In this document: one piece after another, positions 57,201 through 63,496 of the stretch
How positions within the stretch are numbered: position 1 is the stretch's first letter
Layout: every line of letters starts with the position of its first letter
Assembly (NCBI GenBank): GCA_020632875.1
Contig: JACKET010000001.1
Coordinates: forward strand, 434,001 to 498,000
DNA length: 64,000 nt
From: Alphaproteobacteria bacterium
Lineage (GTDB): Bacteria > Myxococcota_A > UBA796 > GCA-2862545
Direction of reading: 5' to 3'
Made by a program: the position numbers and the translations under genes
Notes under the pieces: model-generated
The model's database searches: none
Seen by the model: the letters and a program-made list of their open reading frames with translations, nothing else
Told to the model about the DNA's origin: nothing

Positions 57201-57789
57201 CCGCGACGAGCATCAGGACGAACAGATCGGTGGAGAAGTCCTCGACCGCGCCTTCGAGCGACTCGGGCGCGGTGAAGCGGAGCGCCTCGGCGTGCGGTAC
57301 GAGGGACGCGTCGTCGATGAAGTCGAGGAGATCGAGGCGCGGCAGGCCGTACCCGACGATCTGCACCGCGCCGTCGTAGTCGACGAGGATGCGGTGCGGG
57401 TCGAGGTTGCCGTGGCAGGGCAGGCTGCCATCCGACCCGTTCGCCTCGGCCAGGATGCGGGCCACCTCGGCGACGAGCTCGACGGCGGCGCGCCAGCCGA
57501 CGCCCTTCTTCGCGGCGCCCATCAGCTCGCGGACGCAGCGGACCTCACCGGTGTCGTAGAGGTAGACGCCGGGGCCGTGTGCCTGCAGGCCCGCGAGCCC
57601 CTTGACCATGGGCAGCTCGACGAACGCACGCGCACGCGCGATGGCGGGCTCGAGAGCCGCATCGTCCCGGTAGTCCTCGTGGTAGACGATGCCCGTCCAC
57701 AGTGAGCGCGATCCGCTCAGCTCCACGAGGTCGGAGATGTACCCACGGACGCGGCGTCCAGTGGGCTTCAGGGCCGCCGGATCGGCCAT
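48298..57789 (-). CDS. Giant pseudokinase/coiled-coil protein (3163 residues)
   Basis: N-terminal ~210 residues have a kinase fold but degenerate catalysis: HGNL (126-129) replaces HRD, VGYG (145-148) replaces DFG; APES (174-177) and DFSTDLFVL resemble APE and the following helix. From about 300 to 2900 the chain is Ala/Glu/Arg coiled coil with recurring W(P)xxxxAL-type starts (see findings). The end is acidic and disordered, with two TQMFTR motifs at 3123-3128 and 3140-3145. No signal peptide or obvious membrane helix, so cytoplasmic. Antisense frames are also open but lack homology. The start ATG 57789 follows a TAGTGT hexamer. A scaffold or cytoskeletal role is inferred. Confidence 0.85.
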   Translation of the reverse strand: MADPAALKPTGRRVRGYISDLVELSGSRSLWTGIVYHEDYRDDAALEPAIARARAFVELPMVKGLAGLQAHGPGVYLYDTGEVRCVRELMGAAKKGVGWRAAVELVAEVARILAEANGSDGSLPCHGNLDPHRILVDYDGAVQIVGYGLPRLDLLDFIDDASLVPHAEALRFTAPESLEGAVEDFSTDLFVLMLVAAELATGQPVFPGANAKEVLAVSGDGEGRRALRALDLPDGLDDALGAMLEPWPEDRPKSAAAVEKAARALLKTLDGDDLAAVMDGLAETASDVEVDLPKSWTLPLATAASAPEKAPVPVEPEPAVLEPEPEPEPAEDPAAIAGAAREADGHAKAAEKASADLAKPVGAAAARDWSIDDDARALFDEVGTHAKAAERAASEAREAAGAAGAATDLATAREQAGIASDAAERAQGAAAEGKRTLDRAAKALDAAEERRREEAARQEEEAAQAAAEAKHHEALANRVAALGKTLEVVDGLVAEAAALRKGLGKRDEGVGDAFDAVIEALDACRDAGTDAKAASRPELTDEGVAAAEKAVRAAHKAAAKALDAAKKAEVALGEARSAQAAANAELAKGQAELDALAKEARSLAGGAGDAIDAFAPAHPDARAVSMAVEEARHAASDASSCAEEVERIELEPQDDPVVVLDAARTHLEATRSAAERSAEALERARAADEAETEALAAAERARQEAAEKHRADLTRAGERLEAARKAATDARKAADKAVKGVSDDAGVTAALEALHALCDRVDGRKSNYDEVAASAAGVADADALEDLLHTALAEADFADGDVAELPELSAAVTAAAEAAREAMAAAEAAKKAALERTAAAEKRARAAEQAVAKLSGSDPMGGEKRDAVRNDEEVVALSRDFTAAVAATGMALHTVNEALATLRGSDEAPEALLEQLEEAADEAHAATEEAARLHAELTERVAARVAEIEAAAKARQKAIDTAQKALAGIGEALASAAVAVPDIADEAVAERVAAEVAALKAALEGVPAAPEVDIEADPDAAVEQLSALLPTAKDAAKAVTQATKALDKALEKATTLVEALRAANARAEAAADRAATASAAARELIRGLEGEWPGVEEAQEALREMIHVADQAAAQATAESEAVAEATTAKDAEKRANAAEQAAAIADEALAEAKPRAEELAKLVEAARARIAEEERAAQVAAIEAARTLGAELPNRRAAIEEAVERAGNALADSPSAAGRAAWSEADGVVDDAMAALARAESALEAAENATDSKAAEKHRKKLESELAAIGPMVERATELANAAIEAARADAEANAGTVSAIEAAVAEILGFGSELAERVESARQVAEATGDAALADLLASLEEQAGHVRQAGIEANDALEAAPTAADEPARKVLKEAAVAAAKRARAANNTAAALQKRLDAARAAHAEALEKRRADAVKQIGKLREGAAKRHTQLVERADAAAAAQEGWPEVDAALEGLAKARQAAAEALAAVDAAVAAGEGAEDAVAAESAREAVTAAVAAFDTAIAGVNTALEAVQSARDAAEASRAAAIEAARAAHAAALEEADGHVKRAVETATAARERLEKARTLLEATPARSAATAWKDASAAVEAAEAARARAEQTRADLPSEPPDPDAMEALSGAVASIRAAADEARDTAATVEPTLAGALQSATALAGILDDAVAVRKRFVDLEEQLTSRRAALADALIGAERDTTLRAAADAERQFEELDQTLGEARTSLEELGEASGADEAEALLEVARASLDIAGSVFEFAIPLVDTALAVAEEEASERRAVREAVEAARTAIAAAADIPAADEHADSVAALRTAGAAVEADDDVATAWQMLQAARSVLGERRAHLVGLATAAVPETVDGAGAAAQAATKAREAFDAARSEVETLVGAVRESIEAATAAESERKARIASALEALAAINEALAQQKQAAAEAREAAASASEGWEDATREPLRALEAALARLDAAAPSEPADPDDEASVAQATLEAESVRDDLAGIDLSALVSAVVGAAEAARSAAAEAEAALQAARDEHAELVPRWKARTDAAAQSRAQADQIAVDYPLEAGEALTALDEAIGAWPGVHLELPEDPAEAAEAVAELRGAVALAEKTDLDALVAGVRAAVEAARAEEEARAKALKDAGGALQETKDRLVKRQEAARAVLDDLADAAAWPEAESAYNELADAVAQLTALAIDTSVPPDPQQARLRVEAALETAKRDFAVEALAEAVRTAVSDAEGSREAARARVSGAHEMLEAQRGVVRKAVEREGLPDDPPVTAAMNELRHALERLDAITLPVAPEQPTPTRALLALADEAEAKLARALEMDVKGLLDELHKAVEIGRARALAEQEARDLAARQALDATQAAVRELQASIDAAESLLRGAPAVPEDRAVARGHRSAARDALESARAGLSEVRDAEHALTGDLPAERAIEIVFEAETAADAARESLAGLRRSLESLEEELQRMDAAIAALPERMEAIAERAESVAATAADAPDPAGDEAVAAHEKVIEAYRQSEEKRALASRLADEIAAASSAAEAEGVLARIGSLEDEIADLAESARAAARTVRELSEAELERQAAARAEAVAAHKERARLAADRAASALERVGNVLATASDEARGSTDDPEIGAELTRIAEANDTALQASDAAKEAAAEAQEGDGAEAAGRAVELADSADAALAEANGALDAIRARRKALQEALDAATAERESEQLAKRDTALVKLRADTSSLESELERLRALAEGEDRDEAVVLARDKLLAAADGLADQVAGAQANLELLENGRWDEVDDFMKDARAAIATSMTGLTALRAAATVLQNEREAATKRRRELEIEEHRGRAWEACKVGQQLAARMAAARSALPEIPDDPNPELRAALDRLAEVERRLWRAGQRADEARERAGGTHDLEEAREAADIAEKAIGAAGRWEKEIDAALEEVTAVVKGLSGIVENPRMARLRRGRLGPKGEEEVREIVQETRQPEGPPEDEPTSATEALLQRLRRGRQSGETGRERLKRLREQRKEEEEREQKRQQDARRNSSVSPLEPVALAPRTPPEDAATNVANEYGGLEDFEDLKPTTIAKPEMPVEEPSAADRRRALMDRLRRRTGRSDEDEPEKSDDLPGRPPTPPPPRHRELPEDEGRTQMFTRMPAKDDMEDAKTQMFTRDMIEDIAGELDDDEDDED

Positions 57790-57838
57790 CGACCACCCAA
57801 GGAAACGGTCCGGACACTACATCATCCGACCCAGGAAG

Positions 57839-58636
57839 TCACGGACGGACGGCCCCGCCCGACGCGTCGTTCAGGCTCCAGTCGTAGGAGGCGAAGCGCC
57901 GGGGGCACCCGGCTTCGGCGAGGTCGACCAGCTGCGTGTGCAGCGGCTCGCGGGCGTGGCTCGCCGCGACGGTGCAGGGATCGTCGCCCGCCGACGTGAA
58001 CTCGAAGTCGAACGCATACCAGTCGAAGATGGGCGAGAAAACGGCGACACCGTCCTCCACCCGCACGCCCCGCACCGGATCGTTCACCCAGCGCTCCATC
58101 TGGGACGTGAGCTGATCGCGGAGCTTCGGCTTCACGTAGAGCTCGTCGAGCAGCGGCGGACAGCCCATGCTCGCGCAGTTCAGCGCGGCGTGGTCGCGGT
58201 AGTTGAGCTCTTTCATCCGCACGCGCTCGTGCTCGATCTCGGAGAGCGACAGCCAGTCGTCGCCGACCTGGAACTGGGTCTCGACGAAGAAACCGCTGCC
58301 GGGGAGGGGGATCCAGCCGTCGACGTCGAGCACGCTGGCCGGACGCCCGCGCTCGAGCACCTGGAAGATCACGAGCGCGTTGTACGCGTTGAGCCAGAAC
58401 GCGTGGTGGTCGGCCTTCTTCTTGCCGCGCATCGCGTCGCCGCGGGCGATCCACGCGACGAAGTCGTCGAGGGGCTCCCGATCGGCCTCGATCGCGTCGT
58501 AGTCGACGAGCCCGTCTTCGGTGACGACGTGCCCGAGCATCGCCTCCCACGTGCGCGACGCCACGCGCGGGTTGCCCGACGACTCGAACGACGTGCGGCA
58601 GCCGGACAGCAGGGCGATGGCGAGCAGCGGGTGCAC
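57839..58636 (-). CDS. DUF547-domain lipoprotein
   Basis: 265 residues; signal with lipobox LLSGC (C13). DUF547 features: FWLNAYNALVIFQVLERGRP, AALNCASMGCPPL (family signature around a conserved Cys pair) and a late WYAFDFEF. The role of DUF547 is unknown; some members resemble thiol-peptidase folds. 9 nt after the small upstream gene, one unit. Confidence 0.88.
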   Translation of the reverse strand: MHPLLAIALLSGCRTSFESSGNPRVASRTWEAMLGHVVTEDGLVDYDAIEADREPLDDFVAWIARGDAMRGKKKADHHAFWLNAYNALVIFQVLERGRPASVLDVDGWIPLPGSGFFVETQFQVGDDWLSLSEIEHERVRMKELNYRDHAALNCASMGCPPLLDELYVKPKLRDQLTSQMERWVNDPVRGVRVEDGVAVFSPIFDWYAFDFEFTSAGDDPCTVAASHAREPLHTQLVDLAEAGCPRRFASYDWSLNDASGGAVRP

Positions 58637-58645
58637 GAACGCCAG

Positions 58646-58816
58646 TTAGCGCTCGTCCGTCGCCTCGTCGATCCCCGCGTTGCGCGCCAGCCCCTCGGCG
58701 TCCCACTCGACCATCACGGGCTGCACCGCTTCGACGAGGTCGCCGTCGTGCAGCCACCACAGCGTGCCGGCGGCCGTGCAGGTGGCGACGAGGAGGAACG
58801 TGATCAGGCGGCGCAT
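58646..58816 (-). CDS. Small single-helix protein
   Basis: 56 residues; GAGGTG before the ATG. One N-terminal hydrophobic segment (LITFLLVATCTAAGTLWWL) serves as signal or anchor, then an acidic tail ending GIDEATDER. Immediately upstream of the DUF547 gene. No family. Confidence 0.5.
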   Translation of the reverse strand: MRRLITFLLVATCTAAGTLWWLHDGDLVEAVQPVMVEWDAEGLARNAGIDEATDER

Positions 58817-58923
58817 GGGGCACCTCGGGGCATTCGGGGGAGGGCGGGAACGGGGGGAAGGACCTCCACCGTACCACTGGTGGACGCGGTCGCGTAAGAT
58901 GGGCGACCACAAGGGGGACGACC

Positions 58924-60300
58924 GTGCCGGGTGTCGACCACTGGCTCCTGAAGCGCCTTCGCGCGGGAGGAGGCGACGACGAGGAGTTCAAGTCTCCCCA
59001 CAACCAGGGCGAGGGCGCCGAGCCCGAGTCCGTCGGTGACACGATCACCGGGCGATTCCGGTACGAGCTCGTCGACAAGCTCGGCGCGGGCGCGTTCGGC
59101 GCGGTGTATCGGGCGCGATGCCTCGATGCCGACGGGTCCGACGAGCGTCCGCCGCCCGAGGTCGCGATCAAGATCCTGAAGCTCTCCGGCGACCGGGGGC
59201 AGATCCAGTCCATCCGGCAAGAGCTCGCGTCGCTCCTCGCGATCCGCAGCCCGCACATCCCGCGCGTCTACGACTGGTCGCTCGACGCGCGCCGCGGCTT
59301 CGTCGCGATGGGGCTCTACAAGGGCGGCACGCTGCGCGACCACCTCGCGCAGGTGGGCGCCTACACCGAAGAGCAGGCGTGGCGCCTGCTGAAAGACCTG
59401 CTGGGCGCGCTGCGCGACGCGCACTCGGCCAGCGTCCTCCACATGGACATCAAGCCCAGCAACGTGCTGCTCAAGGCCAACGGCGGGTACGTGCTCACCG
59501 ACTTCGGCATCTCGCAGGGCGCACAGACGAGCGGGGGCCTGCAGTCCGTCGGCATGGGCACGCCGTACTACTACGCGCCCGAGCAGCGCTGGGGTCGGCG
59601 GCACCAGTTCGACATGCGCACCGATCTCTACGGGGTCGGCGCGACCGTGTGGTCCGCGTACACCTGCGTCAATCTCGCGTCGCGGCGGGCCAAGTCGATC
59701 GTCGCGAAGACCGAGGACGAGACCTGGGGCCTGCCGCGCCCCACGACCTTCCGCACCTTCACGTCCACGCAGCTCGAGAACGTGCTCATGGGGCTGCTCG
59801 TGCAGGATCCCCATCGCCGGCCGGGGAGCGCGGCCGAGGTGCTGTCCCAGATCGAGCGCATCCACGACCCCACGGTGGCCGCCGCGATCCCGGGCCGCGA
59901 GCTTTCGCCGCAAGAGGCCGAGCCGATCGTCGCGAACCTGATCGATCCGCTGTGGAGCCACCTGTTCCAGAACGAGCGCCGTGGCCTGCGCATGCTCGAC
60001 GACGGCGAGTACCTCTGCCGCGTGAACGACCGCAGCTACTACACCTACGTGCTGCTGCGCGGGGCGGTCGAGGTCGTGATCAACGACAAGGTCGTGTTCG
60101 TCGAAGACCGCGAGGGCACGTTCCTCGGCGAGGTGAGCGCCCTCACCGGCAAGCGCCGCACCGCCACGCTGCGCGCGCGCGGTCCCGTCGTGCTCCGCGT
60201 GATGAACGCGAGCCAGCTCGAGCGCTTCGTCACCCGCAACCCGGCCATCGGAGTCCGGCTCATCCGCAGCATGGCCGAGCGCCTCGATCGCTCCGGGTAG
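58924..60300 (+). CDS. Ser/Thr protein kinase with C-terminal cyclic-nucleotide-binding domain
   Basis: 458 residues, GTG start. Kinase about 44-330: glycine loop GAGAFGAVY, K83 in AIKIL, HMDIKPSN (173-180; HMD rather than HRD, the Asp kept), DFG (193-195), APEQ. A cNMP-type beta-barrel covers about 355-455: YLCRVNDRSYYTYVLLRGAV, FLGEVSALTGKRRTATLRA. The phosphate-binding cassette position (GE-x-x...R-A/T) is kept as GEVSALTGKRRTAT, so cyclic-nucleotide regulation of the kinase is plausible. Such direct fusions are rare in bacteria. It is divergent from the small DUF547 unit. Confidence 0.88.
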   Translation: MPGVDHWLLKRLRAGGGDDEEFKSPHNQGEGAEPESVGDTITGRFRYELVDKLGAGAFGAVYRARCLDADGSDERPPPEVAIKILKLSGDRGQIQSIRQELASLLAIRSPHIPRVYDWSLDARRGFVAMGLYKGGTLRDHLAQVGAYTEEQAWRLLKDLLGALRDAHSASVLHMDIKPSNVLLKANGGYVLTDFGISQGAQTSGGLQSVGMGTPYYYAPEQRWGRRHQFDMRTDLYGVGATVWSAYTCVNLASRRAKSIVAKTEDETWGLPRPTTFRTFTSTQLENVLMGLLVQDPHRRPGSAAEVLSQIERIHDPTVAAAIPGRELSPQEAEPIVANLIDPLWSHLFQNERRGLRMLDDGEYLCRVNDRSYYTYVLLRGAVEVVINDKVVFVEDREGTFLGEVSALTGKRRTATLRARGPVVLRVMNASQLERFVTRNPAIGVRLIRSMAERLDRSG

Positions 60301-60345
60301 CCTGGAGCCCGGAGCGACCTCGACGGTTCGGCGGTGTCGATGCGC

Positions 60346-60491
60346 GAGTGTCGAGTGTCGAGTGTCGAGTGTAGAGGTGCGGGACGGCCGGGAGAGCCGC
60401 GGCGCCCCCCGACACGAGCGCCGGGACCCTCCACCGACATCCGAGAGGCTGCGAGCGGAACACGCTCGACACTCGACACTCGACACTCGAC
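60346..60491. repeat. Inverted heptamer arrays forming a long hairpin
   Basis: GAGTGTC x 3.9 (60346-60372) and its reverse complement, CTCGACA x 3.9 (60465-60491), flank a 92-nt loop. GCGGTGTCG (60331-60339) / CGACACCGC (60504-60512) extends the stem outward. It lies between the convergent gene ends at 60300 and 60513, so it may act as a two-way terminator. The whole 212-nt spacer is used by it. Confidence 0.75.
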
Positions 60492-60512
60492 CCGGTTTTA
60501 CGCCGACACCGC

Positions 60513-61613
60513 TCACGGGGCGGCAGCAGTCATCGCCGCGAGCAGGATGGCGTTTCCGAGCGAGAAGCCCGTCGCGTAGCGCCAGCCGCGCGGCGTGGGG
60601 TGCGCCAGCCCGAACAGGTGCGACGAGCGGTACAGCGCGCGGAACGTCGCGCGGTCGCCGAATGCGCGGGCGGGCGCCAGCGCGAAGCCCGTCGCGCTGA
60701 TCGAGTAGCCCAGGATCAGCGGCCCGCTGTCGATGTCGCCGCCGCCCGACACGCCCCGCGGGTGCTCGCGCAGGGCCCCGAGCGGCCCGACCGTCTCGAA
60801 CAGCCCGTCCCTGCCGGCTTCGTAGAGCGCCCGGGACAGCGCCGGGTCGACGTCCACGAGCCACAGGGCCGCGAACATCGCGCCAGAGCCGCGCGCTCCG
60901 TCGACCGGCTCGCCGGTGTCCGACCGCACGGCCTGGAACGACAGGCCCGTCCCGGGGTCCACGACGTGCCGGAAGTCCGCCAGCCCCTTCGCGAGCACGG
61001 CGTCGTACGGGCCGGGGTGGTGGGCGAGGGCCGCGAGCACGACGGCCTGGTCGGGCGGATAGGCCTCGCCCGGGTAGGTCTGCAGGGCGCAGAGCGGGCG
61101 CTCGGCGATCTGGCGCGCCAGGCCCTCCGCGATGGCGTCGTGCTCGCGGACGTGCGCGAAGGCGGGGTCGTGCGCGCGTAGCACGCCGAGCGCCAGCCCG
61201 ACGTACCCGAGGTACGCGTGGCCGCGGAAGCCGGGCGCCTCCAGCGCGCGCTCGCCCCACGCGTCCGAGCCGAACGCCAGGGTCGCGGGGTCCACGAGGT
61301 GTGCGCCGCACGCGCGCATCGCGGGCAGGTAGCGGTCGCGGGTCTCCGGGAAGCGGTCGATCACGTGACCCAGCCCGACGATGGCCATCTGGCACGTGCC
61401 GAGCGCCCACTCCCCGTCGAACCGCGCCGAGCCCGTCGCGAAGTCCGCGGCGGTCGGCGTGCGCAGCGCGTCGCGCGCCACCTCGTCGGCGAGGCCGAGC
61501 CACGCGGCGCGGTCGCCGTCGAACATCCGATCGGCGCGGTGGGAGGCGTGCCACGTCCATCCCGGTGGGACCAGGAGGAGGAGGGCGATGACGAGAAACG
61601 ACAGGCGGCGCAT
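60513..61613 (-). CDS. Membrane-anchored protein with possible alpha/alpha-barrel fold
   Basis: 366 residues from ATG 61613, giving an N-terminal anchor (LSFLVIALLLLVPPGWTW). The body is helical with paired motifs (RGHAYLGYVGLALGVL, YPGEAYPPDQAVVLAALA, GARGSGAMFAALW, LGYSISATGFALAPA), like alpha/alpha-toroid proteins. A faint similarity to linalool-dehydratase-like domains is possible but uncertain. No clear ribosome site. Function unknown. Confidence 0.65.
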   Translation of the reverse strand: MRRLSFLVIALLLLVPPGWTWHASHRADRMFDGDRAAWLGLADEVARDALRTPTAADFATGSARFDGEWALGTCQMAIVGLGHVIDRFPETRDRYLPAMRACGAHLVDPATLAFGSDAWGERALEAPGFRGHAYLGYVGLALGVLRAHDPAFAHVREHDAIAEGLARQIAERPLCALQTYPGEAYPPDQAVVLAALAHHPGPYDAVLAKGLADFRHVVDPGTGLSFQAVRSDTGEPVDGARGSGAMFAALWLVDVDPALSRALYEAGRDGLFETVGPLGALREHPRGVSGGGDIDSGPLILGYSISATGFALAPARAFGDRATFRALYRSSHLFGLAHPTPRGWRYATGFSLGNAILLAAMTAAAP

Positions 61614-61726
61614 GAACAGGGAGTGCCCCGTGCGTGTCGGACACGTGCGTGGACGCTGCCCGAGCGGTCGGGTGCGCGCGGGAGCGGTCGGTTCGGGATA
61701 TGAGCCGCCCGTCGAGGAGGACCAGG

Positions 61727-62323
61727 ATGGAACGAGGCGCACTGATCGGTGGAATCGCGGTCGTCGGGCTGCTCGCCCTGTTCGCGGCGGCATTCGTGAT
61801 GGCCGGTGTGGGGACCGACACGGGCCCCGAGCTGCCCCCGGCGCCCGCCCGGCAGGAGAACGTGGCGAACCAGGTGCGCGCGAGCTTCGACGGCAACGGC
61901 ACGCCGCGCAGCGAGCGGCGCGTCGTGAAGAACGCCGAGGGCGTCGACATCGTCGTCGACGCGAACGGCGAGCCGGTGCCCGACGCCGAGCCCGAAGGTC
62001 TCGGCGCCGAGAAGTGGGCCGAGCTGCTCGCGCAGCGCAACGCCGAGCGCGAGACGCGCGCCCGGTCGGTGGTCGACGCGTTCGCGGCCGACATGTCCGA
62101 GTCCGACGCTTCGCGGTTCCGCGACATCATGGAGCGCGTGTACCGCGACAGCGTCACGATCCGCGAAGACGCCAAGGCCGGGAAGTACGATCGCAAGGGC
62201 CAGTCCGACGCGCTCGCCCAGCTCCGCGCCGACACCATCGAGGATCTCACGACGCTGCTCGGCGGCGAGAAGTTCTCCCAGCTCCGCACCGAGCTCCGCC
62301 GCGCCGACGCCACCTGGTTCTGA
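61727..62323 (+). CDS. Membrane-anchored helical protein
   Basis: 198 residues; GAGGAGG 6 nt before ATG 61727. One N-terminal helix (about 7-27), a Pro/Asp linker (VPDAEPEGLG), then a charged helical domain (RDIMERVYRDSVTIREDA...LTTLLGGEKFSQLRTELRR), somewhat like Spy/CpxP-type small periplasmic helices, but without their signature. Its stop overlaps the lipase start by one base (TGATG). Confidence 0.65.
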   Translation: MERGALIGGIAVVGLLALFAAAFVMAGVGTDTGPELPPAPARQENVANQVRASFDGNGTPRSERRVVKNAEGVDIVVDANGEPVPDAEPEGLGAEKWAELLAQRNAERETRARSVVDAFAADMSESDASRFRDIMERVYRDSVTIREDAKAGKYDRKGQSDALAQLRADTIEDLTTLLGGEKFSQLRTELRRADATWF

Positions 62324-62925
62324 TGCGTCCCACGCTGCTGGTGCACGGCTACCTCGCCACGCCGGGTCTGATGCACCCGATGCGGCGGGCGCTCCGCCAG
62401 CGGGGGCGCGATGTCTACCTGGTGCCCGAGCTCGGGCCGCTCGTGCTCGGTGACGTGCGCCGGCACGCCGAAGAGCTCGACCGGGCGGTCGAGCGGGTGC
62501 GAGCGGTGACCGGCGTCGACACCGTCGATGTCGTCGGCGCCAGCCAGGGCGGGCTGATCGCGCTGTGGTGGGCCACGCACGGCGGCTGGTCGCGCCTCGG
62601 CCGGCTCGTCGCCGTCGGCACGCCCTTCCGCGGCAGCCCCGCGGCGCGCTTCGGTCGCGTCGTGCTCGGTCCCGTGTCCGAGGGCATCCGCCAGCTCGTG
62701 CCGGGCGATCCGCTGCTCGAGGAGCTCGCGCGGCAGCCCTTCGAGCGCCCCGTCGTGTCGGTCAGCATGCGGGGCGACCTGGTGTGCCCGCCCGACGCGT
62801 GCGTGCTCCCGGGCATGCAGTCCATCGTGGTCGACGGCTCGTTCGGGCCGCTGACCCACCAGCTCCTGATGCTCGACCGCCGGGCGGCAGACGCCGTGCT
62901 GGCCGGTCTGGAGGGCACGTGCTGA
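62323..62925 (+). CDS. Alpha/beta hydrolase, lipase-like
   Basis: 200 residues. LLVHGYLATPG at the N-terminus is the HG oxyanion strand; GASQGG is the nucleophile elbow; FGPLTHQLLM carries a candidate catalytic His and SMRGD a candidate Asp. Close to class-2 lipases/esterases. No signal peptide, so cytoplasmic unless secreted otherwise. Translationally coupled upstream and downstream. Confidence 0.82.
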   Translation: MRPTLLVHGYLATPGLMHPMRRALRQRGRDVYLVPELGPLVLGDVRRHAEELDRAVERVRAVTGVDTVDVVGASQGGLIALWWATHGGWSRLGRLVAVGTPFRGSPAARFGRVVLGPVSEGIRQLVPGDPLLEELARQPFERPVVSVSMRGDLVCPPDACVLPGMQSIVVDGSFGPLTHQLLMLDRRAADAVLAGLEGTC

Positions 62926-63494
62926 ACCTCGCCAGCGAGACCGCACCCGGGTGGGTCGACCGGATCTGGCCGCACATCGACACGCTCCTCGTCGACCACG
63001 CACACTGCGAGAAGAAGGCCGCGGGGTCGGCGGTGAACCTGATGTTCCGGTACCCGCACATCGATGCCATCCTCAATCCGCTCTCGGCCATCGCCCGCGA
63101 AGAGCTCGAGCACTTCGACCTCGTGCTCGACGTGATCCGCGCACGGGGCATCCGGTTCGCGCGGCTCGAGCCCAGCCCCTACGCCGGCCGGCTGCACAAG
63201 GCGCTGCGCCCGGGCGATCCCGGTCGCCTGATCGACAGCCTGCTCATCTGTGCGCTCATCGAAGCGCGCTCGTGCGAGCGGATGAAGCTGCTCGCCGAGG
63301 GGCTGCCCGACCCCGGGCTCGCGGCGTTCTACGGGGATCTCCTCGAGAGCGAGGCGCGCCACTTCTCGACGTACGTGCACATGGCCGAGGCGCTCGCCCC
63401 CCGCGCCGACATCCAGGCCCGGCTGCGCGAGCTCGCGGTGCACGAGGCGGCCGTCATCGCCGATGCGCCCGACGAGCCCCGCATGCACAACTGA
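62919..63494 (+). CDS. miaE: MiaE-like tRNA hydroxylase (diiron)
   Basis: 191 residues, GTG 62919, overlapping the lipase by 7 nt. MiaE hydroxylates the ms2io6A/i6A modification in tRNA with a diiron centre. Visible ligand motifs: EKKAAGSAVNLMF, AREELEHFDLV (ExxH) and ARSCERMKLL, then ESEARHFSTYV (ExxH), all in the four-helix order of the family. Cytoplasmic. Symbol given by family. Confidence 0.85.
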   Translation: MLNLASETAPGWVDRIWPHIDTLLVDHAHCEKKAAGSAVNLMFRYPHIDAILNPLSAIAREELEHFDLVLDVIRARGIRFARLEPSPYAGRLHKALRPGDPGRLIDSLLICALIEARSCERMKLLAEGLPDPGLAAFYGDLLESEARHFSTYVHMAEALAPRADIQARLRELAVHEAAVIADAPDEPRMHN

Positions 63495-63496
63495 GC

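Noticed and set aside
48451..57705. 3084-residue open frame antisense to the giant protein
   Set aside because: It arises because Ala/Glu codons in GC-rich DNA rarely give stops on the other strand. It shows no domain and its composition is a mirror of the real gene, which has a kinase-like fold.
58804..63003. 1399-residue open frame running antisense through several genes
   Set aside because: It crosses repeats and five well-supported genes in other frames; low-complexity Arg/Ala sequence.
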